Source: Bartonella birtlesii IBS 325 (lineage in GTDB: Bacteria; Pseudomonadota; Alphaproteobacteria; Rhizobiales; Rhizobiaceae). Taken from it: a DNA stretch of 19,670 nt. The position numbers were made by a program, and so were the translations under genes. The stretch covers positions 671,577 to 691,246 of the forward strand of contig NZ_CM001557.1 in assembly GCF_000273375.1 (NCBI RefSeq). The letters run 5' to 3'. The first letter of the stretch is position 1, and the number at the start of each line of letters is the position of its first letter. The notes under the pieces were generated by a model, which worked only from the letters and a program-made list of their open reading frames with translations, did not search any database and was not told where the DNA came from. Positions 8,868 to 17,160 of this stretch are shown here, in pieces.

Positions 8868-10142
8868 ATGGTTGGGCAAATGAAAAAGCTTCTTCATAAA
8901 AAGATGCAATGTTTATATGAGGAATGCGTGATATTTATAGTGCTGTTTGTGAGTATATTTTTTTGCTTTTCTGTATCGCATGCTGAAGATACAGTAAGCA
9001 GTGTAGAAGCAGCACAAAAAGCATTAGGAGAAATTCGCAAAAATATTTCTATTTCGCGTGAACGTTCTACTTTTCTCATGAAGCAAGTTGAACGTTTAAA
9101 GAAAGATCAGCGAGCTTTGAGTGATGCACTTATAAAAACTGCTAAAGGAGAACGTGCGATTGCAAATGATATTGCTGAAAGAGAAGCAAAGCTAAAAAAA
9201 ATGGTAGAAAAGCAGACAAAAGTTCATCAAGTTTTAAAAAGTCGCCGTGCTGAATTTGCGAAAGTTCTTGCACTCTTAGAACGCATGGGATTAAAGCCAC
9301 CTCCTGCTCTTATAGTTCGGCCTGAGGATGTGTTAGTTTCTGTACGGAGTTCTGTTTTATTAGGAGCTCTTGTTTCTCAGATGCAAGAAAAAACACGAGA
9401 TTTAACAAAGAGTCTTAAGGAATTGACGACTTTGAGCGATTCAATTGCTATGGAATATGCAACATTAAAGACTAAAATGCAAAATCAAGCAGAGCAGCGA
9501 AAACGTTTAGGGTTTTTATTAGAAGAAAAAGCCAAACTACAAAAAAAATCAGAAGCAGAACTTATAGAGCAACAACAAAAAAATATTATTTTTGCTAAAA
9601 AAGCCCAATCTTTAGAAGAATTGATTTTAGAACTTGATCATCAATCAAAACTTAGTTCTGATACATCAATACAGATGCAGAAAAATTTACAACTGTTAGA
9701 GCAATCCAATTTTGAAAGCCGAAAAGGCTCTTTATTATTTCCTGTTTTGGGAACAAAAGTTCAGCATGCCCATAAAAATTCTCAGATGACACGCTTTGGT
9801 GAAATGATTGAAACAGAAGCAGAAGCTGTTGTTATATCACCTGCTGATGCTCTTGTTGCTTTTGCTGGACCATTTCGTTCTTATGGACAATTAATCATTC
9901 TTAATGTTGGAAATGGTTATCATATCGTTCTTATTGGGATGTCGAGAATCAACGTCACTCAGGGACAGTTTGTTCTTGCAGGTGAACCTCTTGGAACGAT
10001 GGGGATGCAATTTATTGCGAACAGTGTTGCATTGGATATAGGCAAAACGACTCCAATGCTTTACATTGAGTTTAGAAAGCAGGGGAAGCCTGTGAATCCA
10101 ACTCTTTGGTGGCAGACTGAAAATAAGAAGGAACCAAAATGA
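8868..10142 (+). CDS. EnvC-like murein hydrolase activator (coiled coil plus degenerate LytM/M23 domain)
   Basis: Proteins of this type sit in the periplasm and activate amidases that split septal peptidoglycan. A hydrophobic segment (about 17-38, ending SHA-EDT) serves as a signal peptide. Residues 45-270 are a Lys/Glu/Gln-rich coiled coil, and a LytM-like beta domain follows (about 285-418, from GSLLFPVLG to MLYIEFRKQGKPVNP). The zinc ligands of active M23 peptidases appear lost: the expected HxGxD position reads MIETEAEAV, and the HxH position reads YIEFR, so the domain is probably regulatory, as in EnvC. ATG 8868 is listed; ATG 8880 is equally possible. The stop overlaps the ctpA start as ATGA. 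The EnvC-CtpA pairing is common in alphaproteobacteria and fits joint envelope remodelling. Confidence 0.85.
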   Translation: MVGQMKKLLHKKMQCLYEECVIFIVLFVSIFFCFSVSHAEDTVSSVEAAQKALGEIRKNISISRERSTFLMKQVERLKKDQRALSDALIKTAKGERAIANDIAEREAKLKKMVEKQTKVHQVLKSRRAEFAKVLALLERMGLKPPPALIVRPEDVLVSVRSSVLLGALVSQMQEKTRDLTKSLKELTTLSDSIAMEYATLKTKMQNQAEQRKRLGFLLEEKAKLQKKSEAELIEQQQKNIIFAKKAQSLEELILELDHQSKLSSDTSIQMQKNLQLLEQSNFESRKGSLLFPVLGTKVQHAHKNSQMTRFGEMIETEAEAVVISPADALVAFAGPFRSYGQLIILNVGNGYHIVLIGMSRINVTQGQFVLAGEPLGTMGMQFIANSVALDIGKTTPMLYIEFRKQGKPVNPTLWWQTENKKEPK

Positions 10143-11449
10143 TTCGTAAAATTATTCTTTTGGTCGCTGGGGTATTACTCGGCGCCAGTTCAATGATTAT
10201 GGTGCAGTCTGTTGCTGCCAATAATGAAGGTGATGCGTATAAAGAGCTAGCCCTTTTTGGCGATGTTTTTGAGCGAGTACGTATGCAATACGTAACGGTT
10301 CCAGATGATAAAAAGCTTATTGAAAATGCTATCAATGGGATGCTTACATCACTTGATCCCCATTCATCTTATATGAATGCGCAAGAAGCCAAAGAGATGC
10401 GAGATTCTACGAAAGGGGAATTCGGAGGGCTTGGTATTGAAGTAACTATGGAGAAAGGTTTAATTAGAGTTGTTTCCCCAATGGATGATACACCTGCTGC
10501 AAAAGCAGGTATCTTAGCAGGGGATCTCATTTCCAAAATTGATGGTGTACAGACAAATGGTCATACATTGAATGAAGCTGTTAATAAGATGCGAGGAGCT
10601 CCTGGAACCCCCATTACGTTGACAATTATTCGTTCTGGTGTTGATAAGCCACTCGAAATTAAGGTTGTTCGTGATATCATCAAAGTTAAGGCGGTGAAAT
10701 ATCGTGTTGAGGATGATCTTGGTTATCTAAGAATCATTCAATTTTCTGAGCAGACTTTTGGTAATCTTCAGGTTGCGATTAAAGATATTCAATCTAAAAT
10801 TCCTCAAGATAAATTAAAAGGATATGTTCTTGATTTACGACTTAATCCTGGTGGTCTTTTAGACCAAGCTGTTAATGTTTCAAGTGCCTTTCTCAATAAA
10901 GGTGAGATTGTCTCAACCAGAGGGCGTAAAAAGAGTGATGTAACGAGATTTGATGCCAAGCCTGGGGATATCATCAATGGAAAACCTCTTATAGTGCTTA
11001 TTAATGGCGGTTCAGCCAGTGCTTCTGAAATTGTTGCAGGTGCATTACAAGATCATCGTCGTGCAACGATTTTAGGAACGCAATCTTTTGGTAAGGGATC
11101 TGTTCAAACGATTATTCCTCTGGGTGAAGATGGTGCTTTACGCTTAACAACAGCGCTCTACTACACGCCGTCTGGTACTTCAATTCAAGGGACAGGGATC
11201 ACGCCCGATATTATTGTAGAGCAGCCACTGCCTGAAAAATATAAAGGCTATGATGTAAAAATTGGTGAGTCTGCATTAAAAGGACATATCAAAGGCAAAA
11301 GAGAAGACAATAAGGGGTCTGGTTCAGCTGCTTTTGTTCCGCAAGATCCGAAAGATGATGTTCAATTGCATGAGGCTTATAAACTGTTACGGGGTGAAAT
11401 GGCAAATGCAGCATTTCCACCAGATCCCAATAAGGATATTTTGAAGTAA
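10139..11449 (+). CDS. ctpA: C-terminal processing peptidase CtpA (S41 family)
   Basis: A periplasmic Ser/Lys protease that trims or degrades proteins from their C-termini, with roles in envelope maintenance. The 436 aa product starts with a signal peptide (MIRKIILLVAGVLLGASSMI, cleavage likely near SVAA). A helical N-region is followed by a PDZ domain (about 95-168, GGLGIEV, AAKAGILAGDLI) and the S41 core, in which NGGSASASE carries the nucleophile (Ser294) and FGKGSVQ the general-base Lys319, 25 residues apart as in Prc. The tail (about 375-436) is a basic, low-complexity extension. ATG 10139 overlaps the upstream stop by four bases, so translation is coupled. rppH follows after 40 bases. 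Confidence 0.95.
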   Translation: MIRKIILLVAGVLLGASSMIMVQSVAANNEGDAYKELALFGDVFERVRMQYVTVPDDKKLIENAINGMLTSLDPHSSYMNAQEAKEMRDSTKGEFGGLGIEVTMEKGLIRVVSPMDDTPAAKAGILAGDLISKIDGVQTNGHTLNEAVNKMRGAPGTPITLTIIRSGVDKPLEIKVVRDIIKVKAVKYRVEDDLGYLRIIQFSEQTFGNLQVAIKDIQSKIPQDKLKGYVLDLRLNPGGLLDQAVNVSSAFLNKGEIVSTRGRKKSDVTRFDAKPGDIINGKPLIVLINGGSASASEIVAGALQDHRRATILGTQSFGKGSVQTIIPLGEDGALRLTTALYYTPSGTSIQGTGITPDIIVEQPLPEKYKGYDVKIGESALKGHIKGKREDNKGSGSAAFVPQDPKDDVQLHEAYKLLRGEMANAAFPPDPNKDILK

Positions 11450-11489
11450 AAAAGGGTGTGTATAGCTTATGGGTTTGGGAGATAATTGA

Positions 11490-12011
11490 ATGAGTGCGGT
11501 GGTTAATTTGAAGGCTCTCCCTTATCGGAAATCTGTTGGGATTGTTGTTTTTAATGATGTGGGTAAAGTTTGGGTTGGGCGCCGTTTAATGGTGTGCGCT
11601 CATACAGATGCTGAAATATCTCATCGCTGGCAGCTTCCTCAAGGGGGAATCGATGAAAATGAAGAGCCTTTCGATGCAGCATGTCGCGAACTTTATGAAG
11701 AAACGGGAATTCGGTCTGTAAAGTTAATTAAAGAAGCACGGAAGTGGTTCCATTATGATTTTCCACAAGAACTTATTGAGGGTACATTAAAAAACAAATA
11801 TCGTGGGCAAATGCAAAAATGGTTTGCTTTTCAATTTACTGGAGATCCGTATGAAATCGCGATAAATCCTCCACCAGATGGTAATAAAGCAGAATTTGAC
11901 CAATGGGAATGGGTTGATTTAGAAATCATACCTTCTATAGTAATTTCTTTCAAAAAGCATGTCTATAGAAAAATTGTTAACGAATTTCGAGGTAGCCTTA
12001 GAGGATTATAA
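11490..12011 (+). CDS. rppH: RNA pyrophosphohydrolase RppH / invasion-associated protein IalA
   Basis: A Nudix hydrolase that removes pyrophosphate from mRNA 5' ends, priming decay; the Bartonella homologue, IalA, was described as a dinucleoside polyphosphate (Ap4A-type) hydrolase needed with IalB for erythrocyte invasion. The Nudix box is complete: Gly52 with five residues to Glu58, then Arg66-Glu67, Glu70-Glu71 and Gly73, read as GGIDENEEPFDAACRE followed by LYEETGI. SHRWQLPQGG before it and WFAFQF after it are typical of the RppH group. The 173 aa length is normal for alphaproteobacterial RppH. It lies behind ctpA and ahead of ialB, the arrangement that gave the locus its name. Confidence 0.95.
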   Translation: MSAVVNLKALPYRKSVGIVVFNDVGKVWVGRRLMVCAHTDAEISHRWQLPQGGIDENEEPFDAACRELYEETGIRSVKLIKEARKWFHYDFPQELIEGTLKNKYRGQMQKWFAFQFTGDPYEIAINPPPDGNKAEFDQWEWVDLEIIPSIVISFKKHVYRKIVNEFRGSLRGL

Positions 12012-12121
12012 AAGCTATACAATAATAAGAAAACTCTTTTTTATTAAGATGCTTTATATTATGTAAATCATTAAAAGATAATAGACGTGTTTCTCTTTTA
12101 TGTAAAGAACTGGAATATAAG

Positions 12122-12682
12122 ATGAAAAATTTATTTAATTTACTTATAGTTTTTACTCTCTTGAGTATTTCTTCTGTGGCATTTGCCTCAGATTCAAAGC
12201 CGGCGACAACCAAGCCTGCAGCTGCTACATTGCCTAATGGTGCTTCTTCTTTAACTGAAACCTACGGCTTGTGGACTATTAACTGCGGTATACAGGAAGG
12301 AAAGAAGATTTGTTTTATGGGTCGCCAAGAGGTGAATGATCAGGGCCGTATTGTTGTAGCTATGAATGTTATTCTCAATGCGGATGGTGTTGTTTCCGGT
12401 AATTTAACCGTTCCTTTCGGTATTTTGGTCTCTAAGCCTGTTCGTTTACAAGTTGATGAGGGGAAAGCTGTGATTGAAACTGGTATTCGGACTTGTGTAC
12501 CAGCAGGTTGTATTGTTCCAATAGTTTTTGACAAGAATCATGTAACAGCTTTACGTGGTGGAAAGCATTTGAAGTTGGCCATGACAATCGCTGCTCCAGG
12601 CGAACCACCTTTGAATGATTTGTTCGTTCAACTGAATGGTTTTAGCAATGCCCTTAACCGTTTGACTGTTTTACAGAAATAA
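12122..12682 (+). CDS. ialB: Invasion-associated locus B protein (IalB)
   Basis: A secreted or surface protein that promotes Bartonella entry into erythrocytes; the molecular activity is not known. The 186 aa product has a clear signal peptide (MKNLFNLLIVFTLLSISSVA, cut after AFA), a short Pro/Ala/Thr linker and the IalB domain: WTINC paired with KKICF, VPFGILVSKPVRLQVD in the centre, then RTCVPAGC and FVQLNGF at the end. The Cys spacing suggests two disulfides. It follows ialA/rppH after a 110-base AT-rich gap, so it may have its own promoter there, and it ends at a strong terminator. A more diverged family member lies at 253. Confidence 0.93.
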   Translation: MKNLFNLLIVFTLLSISSVAFASDSKPATTKPAAATLPNGASSLTETYGLWTINCGIQEGKKICFMGRQEVNDQGRIVVAMNVILNADGVVSGNLTVPFGILVSKPVRLQVDEGKAVIETGIRTCVPAGCIVPIVFDKNHVTALRGGKHLKLAMTIAAPGEPPLNDLFVQLNGFSNALNRLTVLQK

Positions 12683-12702
12683 ATCTAAAAAATACAACAA
12701 AG

Positions 12703-12726
12703 ACGGCCTTTTAAGGCCGTTTTTTG
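12703..12726 (+). terminator. Rho-independent terminator of ialB
   Basis: ACGGCCTT (12703-12710) pairs with AAGGCCGT (12713-12720), a GC-rich 8-bp inverted repeat, followed immediately by a run of Ts. It begins 20 bases after the ialB stop. Confidence 0.9.
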
Positions 12727-13029
12727 TTTAAGTGCTTTTTGTAGAAAGCTTACGGCTAAAGTTATGAGATCATTATAAGAGATATTCGGAGTTTTTTGAA
12801 GATTCTCAGGTGATTTGCTGTTGTTTCTGTTTTGAACAGCTATTTTTATTCTGATATTTGTTTGTTAGATTCATCATCATAATTATAGAGATGAAGGCAC
12901 TAGCATATTTGAATTTTTTATTACATGGAAAAGGAACGATGGAGTATAAAACCGTTATTCGATAAACAGGCCTATTTTTATGAAAGTTTTTAAGATCTTT
13001 TATTTCTTTATTTAAAAGAAGGAGCAGGT
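12727..13029 (+). other. Intergenic spacer before yggT
   Basis: About 300 AT-rich bases with no convincing gene. A weak inverted repeat GCTGTT (12817-12822) / AACAGC (12835-12840), followed by TATTTTTATT, might be a second weak terminator. The yggT promoter presumably lies in the distal half. Confidence 0.5.
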
Positions 13030-13323
13030 ATGGTTTATACATTGTTTCAAGTGATTGATTTGATTTTAGATATTTATATTTATATTCTCATTGCAAGTGT
13101 TATTTTTTCCTGGCTTTATGTATTTAATATAATAAATATGCGTAATCGCTTTGTGGTTTTTATAAGAAGCTTTTTATATCATCTTACGGAACCCATTCTC
13201 AGTCGTATTCGGCAAATTTTGCCAAATCTTGGAACAATTGATATTTCACCTGTTGTAGTTTTCATAATTATTTATTTTATTCGTACATTTATGTGGCGCG
13301 TTTATGCAAATATGTATCTATAG
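13030..13323 (+). CDS. YggT-family integral membrane protein
   Basis: A 97 aa inner-membrane protein. Two hydrophobic helices are visible (about 5-32, [20 protein letters not shown], and 75-93, [18 protein letters not shown]) separated by a basic segment containing the family motif [14 protein letters not shown] followed by the short IDISPV stretch. The function of YggT proteins is not established; roles in envelope stability or osmotic tolerance have been suggested. AAGGAG lies upstream of ATG 13030 with a suitable spacer. The DUF167 gene starts nine bases after the stop; this pairing is widespread in proteobacteria (yggT-yggU in E. coli). Confidence 0.93.
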   Translation: MVYTLFQVIDLILDIYIYILIASVIFSWLYVFNIINMRNRFVVFIRSFLYHLTEPILSRIRQILPNLGTIDISPVVVFIIIYFIRTFMWRVYANMYL

Positions 13324-13332
13324 AAATCTCAT

Positions 13333-13680
13333 ATGAGACGTATGAAGATGTTTCATCAATTTGATATAAATGGTTTGAGTTTATTTGTATATCTCATTCC
13401 AAAAGCCTCTGTTGATCAGATCATGGGGGTTGAAAGCAAGGATAATGGAAAGCAATATTTAATCGTACGCCTTCGTGCTGTTCCTGAAGATGGAAAGGCA
13501 AATAAAGCACTCATCAAATTTTTAGCCAAGCAATGGAAAATTCCATCCTCTTGTATTTCTTTAAAAAGTGGTACAACATCTCGCTATAAACAGCTTTATT
13601 TTTCAACACATTCGGAAAAGCTAAAGCAGATATGGCAAGCTTTAGGAAATAGTAGTTCAAAGGAAAAGCCTATTTTTTAA
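13333..13680 (+). CDS. DUF167 / YggU-family protein
   Basis: A 115 aa cytoplasmic protein of unknown function. The DUF167 hallmarks are present: VYLIPKAS near the start (usually a VxPxAxx strand), LIVRLRAVPEDGKANKALIKFLAKQW in the middle and the GTTSRYK loop (usually GxxSRxK) near residue 80. It follows yggT closely and is likely co-transcribed. ATG 13333 is used; ATG 13342 or 13348 would shorten the N-terminus by a few residues. The stop codon falls inside the terminator hairpin. Confidence 0.9.
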   Translation: MRRMKMFHQFDINGLSLFVYLIPKASVDQIMGVESKDNGKQYLIVRLRAVPEDGKANKALIKFLAKQWKIPSSCISLKSGTTSRYKQLYFSTHSEKLKQIWQALGNSSSKEKPIF

Positions 13681-13694
13681 ATAGGCTTTATTTT
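13665..13694 (+). terminator. Terminator hairpin shared by the convergent DUF167 gene and ppa
   Basis: AAAGCCTATTT (13665-13675) and AAATAGGCTTT (13679-13689) form a perfect 11-bp stem with a three-base loop. T-rich sequence follows on the + strand, and TTTT follows on the - strand, so it can serve both directions. It contains the DUF167 stop codon. Confidence 0.8.
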
Positions 13695-13703
13695 TAAAAA
13701 AAA

Positions 13704-14240
13704 TCACACTTTTTTATTTTTATTGCGTTCAATAGCTTGCATAATTAGTCCACGGGCAAAATTTTTATCACGCCATCCTTCAATTTTGGCCCATTTCCCA
13801 GATTCAAGGTCTTTGTAATGTTCGAAAAAATGCGCAATTTGCTTTAGTGTAATTTCAGGAAGATCTGTATAGTCATGAATATTGATATAGCGTTTTGTTA
13901 ATTTTGGAGTAGGGACAGCAATAATTTTTTCGTCTTTACCACCATCATCTTCCATAATTAGAGCCCCGATGGGACAAACATTAATCACACAACCAGGAAT
14001 AAGTGGACGGGTATTACAGATAAGAACATCAATGGGATCACCATCATCTGAAAGAGTATGTGGGACAAAACCGTAATTTCCAGGATAAACCATTGATGTA
14101 TGAAGAAAACGATCAACAAATAACGCTTCTGATTTTTTATCCATTTCATATTTTATTGGTTGACCACCAAGAGAGACTTCTACAATAACATTGATATCTT
14201 CTGGTGGATTTTTACCAACGGGGATTTCTTTAATATTCAT
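13704..14240 (-). CDS. ppa: Inorganic pyrophosphatase (family I)
   Basis: Hydrolyses pyrophosphate to two phosphates, pulling biosynthetic reactions forward. The start is set at the ATG ending at 14240, because AAGGA lies seven bases upstream and the product then begins MNIKEIPVG like the family; an upstream ATG (at 14279) would add 13 residues of no family character. At 177 aa it matches the E. coli enzyme. Metal-binding signatures are clear: [27 protein letters not shown] and the diagnostic DGDPIDVLI, with further acidic residues in [10 protein letters not shown]. Typical soluble hexameric enzyme. It lies downstream of typA on the same strand and converges with the + strand block. Confidence 0.97.
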   Translation of the reverse strand: MNIKEIPVGKNPPEDINVIVEVSLGGQPIKYEMDKKSEALFVDRFLHTSMVYPGNYGFVPHTLSDDGDPIDVLICNTRPLIPGCVINVCPIGALIMEDDGGKDEKIIAVPTPKLTKRYINIHDYTDLPEITLKQIAHFFEHYKDLESGKWAKIEGWRDKNFARGLIMQAIERNKNKKV

Positions 14241-14308
14241 GTAAATATCCTTTCTGGAGTGTGGTGACGCTAAGTACAATAAAACATTCGACCGAGTAAG
14301 TCACAAAA

Positions 14309-16135
14309 TTAGCTTGAAGTTGATGCACGTGTTTTTTCAAAACGTTTGCGTTCATTTGGGTCCAGATAGAGTTTGCGCAGACGAATATTTTTAGGAGTTA
14401 CTTCTACAAGTTCATCATCTTGTATCCACGATAGGGCACGTTCTAATGTCATTTTAAGTGGAGGGGTTAATTTTACGGCTTCATCTTTTCCAGAAGCGCG
14501 CATATTGGTCAGTTTTTTTCCTTTTAAAACATTCACTTCCAAGTCATTATCACGTGAGTGTATACCAATAATCATACCTTGATAGACTTTAACGCCAGCA
14601 TCGATGATCATAGGTCCACGGTCTTCGAGATTAAAAAGAGCATAAGCAACAGATTCACCGCTATCGTTTGAGATCATAACACCATTCACACGACCACCAA
14701 TATCTCCTTTATAAGGTTCATAGGCGTGGAAGAGACGATTCATAATTGCTGTACCACGTGTATCCGTTAAAAGCTCTGATTGGTAGCCGATAAGACCTCG
14801 CGTTGGTGCGTAAAAGACAAGGCGGACACGATTACCCCCAGAAGGACGCAGCTCAACCATTTCAGCTTTACGTTCGGACATTTTTTGAACGACAGTTCCA
14901 GAATATTCCTCATCAACATCGATAACAACTTCCTCGATTGGTTCAAGAGTTATTCCGTTTTCATCTTTTTGCATAACGACACGTGGACGCGAAACACTAA
15001 GTTCAAACCCTTCACGACGCATATTTTCAATGAGAACTGCAAGTTGCAATTCTCCTCGCCCTGAAACGTAGAAAGAATCTTTATCGGCTGATTCTTCAAT
15101 TTTAAGGGCTACATTACCTTCTGCTTCTTTTAACAAACGATCACGGATAATACGACTTGTTACTTTATCGCCTTCAGTTCCTGCAAGGGGACTATCATTG
15201 ACAAGAAAACTCATAGTAACAGTAGGAGGGTCAATTGGTTGAGCGGTGAGAGGTTCATTGACAGCAGGATCACAGAAAGTATCAGCAACGGTACCTTTCT
15301 GTAGACCTGCAATTGCTACGATATCACCAGCAATACTTTCTTCAATGGGTTGCCGTTCTAGTCCACGAAATGCCAAAATTTTTGAAATACGCCCAGTTTC
15401 TAAAAGTTTTCCATCTTGTCCAAGAACTTTAACATTTTGATTGGATTTTATAGAGCCCGAATGAATGCGTCCAGTAATAATTCGTCCCAAAAATGGATCT
15501 GCTTCAAGAATAGTTCCGATCATACGAAATGGTCCTTCTGCTATACTAGGAGAAGGGACATGGCGGATTATAAGGTCAAATAGAGGGCTTAGCCCTTGAT
15601 CTTTTGGTCCCTTAGAGGTTTCAGCCATCCATCCATCACGGCCTGATCCATAGAGAATAGGAAAATCAAGCTGTTCATCGGTTGCATCAAGAGCCGCAAA
15701 AAGGTCAAAAACCTCATTGATAACTTCATCAGCACGTGCATCAGCTCGGTCAATCTTATTGATAGCAACAATTGGGCGTAATCCTACTTTTAAGGCTTTA
15801 CCAACGACAAATTTTGTTTGCGGCATGGGGCCTTCAGCTGCATCAACAAGCACAATTGCTCCATCGACCATATTTAAAATGCGTTCAACTTCTCCACCAA
15901 AATCGGCGTGACCGGGTGTATCAACAATGTTAATTCGGGTATCTTGCCAAACAACGGATGTCACTTTTGCTAGAATTGTAATTCCGCGTTCTTTTTCAAT
16001 GTCGTTTGAATCCATCATACGTTCACTGGTACGCTGATTATCGCGAAAGTTCCCTGATTGTTTGAGAAGCTCGTCTACGAGTGTTGTTTTGCCATGATCA
16101 ACGTGGGCAATGATGGCGATATTACGCAATTGCAT
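14309..16135 (-). CDS. typA: Ribosome-associated GTPase TypA/BipA
   Basis: A translational GTPase related to EF-G, LepA and Tet(M) that helps 50S assembly and growth at low temperature or under stress. The 608 aa length is normal. The G domain has P-loop AHVDHGKT (about 10-17), switch I with GITI, G3 DTPGHADF, G4 NKIDR, then domains II, III and V. The BipA-specific C-terminal region includes [20 protein letters not shown] and the basic PKNIRLRK. The upstream ribosome site (AGAAG) is weak, and a GC-rich hairpin lies in the leader. Downstream ppa is 68 bases away. Its 5' side borders the decayed mobile region, so the native neighbour is not visible. Confidence 0.97.
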   Translation of the reverse strand: MQLRNIAIIAHVDHGKTTLVDELLKQSGNFRDNQRTSERMMDSNDIEKERGITILAKVTSVVWQDTRINIVDTPGHADFGGEVERILNMVDGAIVLVDAAEGPMPQTKFVVGKALKVGLRPIVAINKIDRADARADEVINEVFDLFAALDATDEQLDFPILYGSGRDGWMAETSKGPKDQGLSPLFDLIIRHVPSPSIAEGPFRMIGTILEADPFLGRIITGRIHSGSIKSNQNVKVLGQDGKLLETGRISKILAFRGLERQPIEESIAGDIVAIAGLQKGTVADTFCDPAVNEPLTAQPIDPPTVTMSFLVNDSPLAGTEGDKVTSRIIRDRLLKEAEGNVALKIEESADKDSFYVSGRGELQLAVLIENMRREGFELSVSRPRVVMQKDENGITLEPIEEVVIDVDEEYSGTVVQKMSERKAEMVELRPSGGNRVRLVFYAPTRGLIGYQSELLTDTRGTAIMNRLFHAYEPYKGDIGGRVNGVMISNDSGESVAYALFNLEDRGPMIIDAGVKVYQGMIIGIHSRDNDLEVNVLKGKKLTNMRASGKDEAVKLTPPLKMTLERALSWIQDDELVEVTPKNIRLRKLYLDPNERKRFEKTRASTSS

Positions 16136-16170
16136 AAATTTTCTTCTTTTCTTTAATGAGATTTCACTTG

Positions 16171-16196
16171 AGGTAACGCCTCTGCGGTTCTTACCT
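16171..16196 (-). promoter_or_regulatory. Hairpin in the typA leader
   Basis: On the - strand AGGTAA pairs with TTACCT, with an inner CGC-AGAG-GCG extension after a four-base bulge. The structure lies about 35 bases upstream of the typA ATG in otherwise very AT-rich DNA. It has no T tract. It could be a leader structure affecting translation; no known riboswitch is recognised. Confidence 0.4.
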
Positions 16197-16349
16197 TACT
16201 ACTAAAAAATCTTTTACATGTTTTTTTATAATTTTGGAAGAGGGGGAGGAGAAGAATTAAATCAATGACTTTCTTTAAAGTAAGGGATTAAGTGTTTGTT
16301 TATTTTATTACGTTTTTTTATCTCTATCCCTAACTTTTTTTGAGCTTTT

Positions 16350-16850
16350 TTATCGATTCAAGGGCAAGTTTTTACGGTCTGCGCTTTTTTGTAGAAAGAA
16401 TTTTATCTTCTGTCCATCCAAAAATTGCTTTCAACTGTGAGACTGTTGCACCTGAATTAGCGGCGCGTGTTGCTGCTAATTTTCTCAATCCGTGTGCTGA
16501 TTTTTTAATACCTGCTTAGCTGCGTGCCTTGTAAAACATGAGACCAAAGCTTTGTTTGGGTAGTTTTTCCACGTTTACCACAAATGAATGTTTCTGCTCC
16601 AATAGGACCTATTTCTAGTGTTGTAGCTAATTCAGGCAAAATTGGGAGAAAAACATTTATTTTAAAATGGATAATATTATCTTTTACATCTTTCCAACCA
16701 ATACGAACTGCATCACCACGACGCAAGCCCGTGTAAAGAAGAACGTTAATCCAAACTCGTTCATGAGTACCGTGATGCCATTTTTGATAATATTTATCAA
16801 TGTCTTCTTCTGTTCAAACAGATTCCGTAAAAAATCAGGTGATCCATATT
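16350..16850 (-). pseudogene. Tyrosine recombinase/integrase remnant, multiply broken
   Basis: The - strand encodes pieces of one phage-type integrase catalytic domain in shifting frames: TEEDIDKYYQKWHHGTHERV, VLLYTGLRRGDAVRIGWKDV (first active-site Arg), ETFICGKRGKTT, then KQSFGLMFYKARS, SAHGLRKLAATRAANSGATV (HxxR box), LKAIFGWTEDK and SADRKNLPLNR. Lesions are a TGA at 16814-16816 (probably from TGG), a frameshift near 16560, a TAA at 16516-16518 and another frameshift near 16395, where the active-site Tyr should be. The N-terminal half is missing; homology stops near 16850, where a lipoprotein fragment begins on the other strand. Non-functional relic of an integrated element. Confidence 0.85.
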
Positions 16851-16852
16851 AG

Positions 16853-16984
16853 TGCTATAACTATAAAGACCTTCCTATTTGCCAATCTGGCGCGGTCATT
16901 CCTCAACGAAATGTTCAGAAGAGCTTAAATAGCCCATTTTGTAAACAGTATAAAAATGCCGATGAATGCCGAATGCCAGCCTTA
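16853..16984 (+). pseudogene. Truncated third copy of the small lipoprotein gene (C-terminal end only)
   Basis: The frame reads CYNYKDLPICQSGAVIPQRN then VQKSLNSPFCKQYKNADEC, which aligns closely with the C-termini of the lipoproteins at 17161 and 18223 (NLPICRPGAVMPQRSVEKRL and so on). The signal peptide and N-terminal half are missing; a TAG at 16850-16852 precedes the fragment and the integrase relic abuts it. A tandem duplication of GAATGCC (16964-16977) shifts the frame just before the ancestral stop. Removing one copy restores NADECQP and then TAA at 16982-16984. In its present form the frame would run on to 17164. The conserved hairpin repeat follows, as after the intact copies. Confidence 0.8.
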
Positions 16985-17005
16985 AGTTTTTCTACTGGTA
17001 ATCAA

Positions 17006-17043
17006 AATCCCCCATCCCTGCTTTTGCTTGGAATGGCGGGATT
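17006..17043 (+). repeat. Hairpin repeat, copy A (after the lipoprotein fragment)
   Basis: AATCCC-CCAT pairs with ATGG-C-GGGATT around a 17-base loop. The same element follows the two intact lipoprotein genes (17541 and 18661), with one paired change (CCAT/ATGG here, TCAT/ATGA in copy B), which supports a conserved RNA stem. GTTTCCTC follows. It may be a terminator for the lipoprotein module. The flanking TCAATCT..CATCTCAATATT after it recurs after copy C. Confidence 0.75.
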
Positions 17044-17160
17044 GTTTCCTCAATCTGCCATCTCAATATTGTTTACTGTTATTTTGAATAGTGGTAATAA
17101 AAAATATCAACAGGCTTACGAGCTTTTTTTTGTAAATAAATCCATTGCAAGAGGGGAAAA

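Noticed and set aside
12806..13042. 78 aa - strand frame in the spacer before yggT
   Set aside because: Low-complexity Lys/Asn-rich translation of AT-rich DNA that overlaps the yggT start; no ribosome site or motif.
14241..14279. Upstream ATG extending ppa by 13 residues
   Set aside because: The internal ATG at 14240 has AAGGA at good spacing and gives the standard family N-terminus and length.
16661..16852. 61 aa + strand frame within the integrase relic region
   Set aside because: It lies antisense to clear integrase motifs on the - strand.
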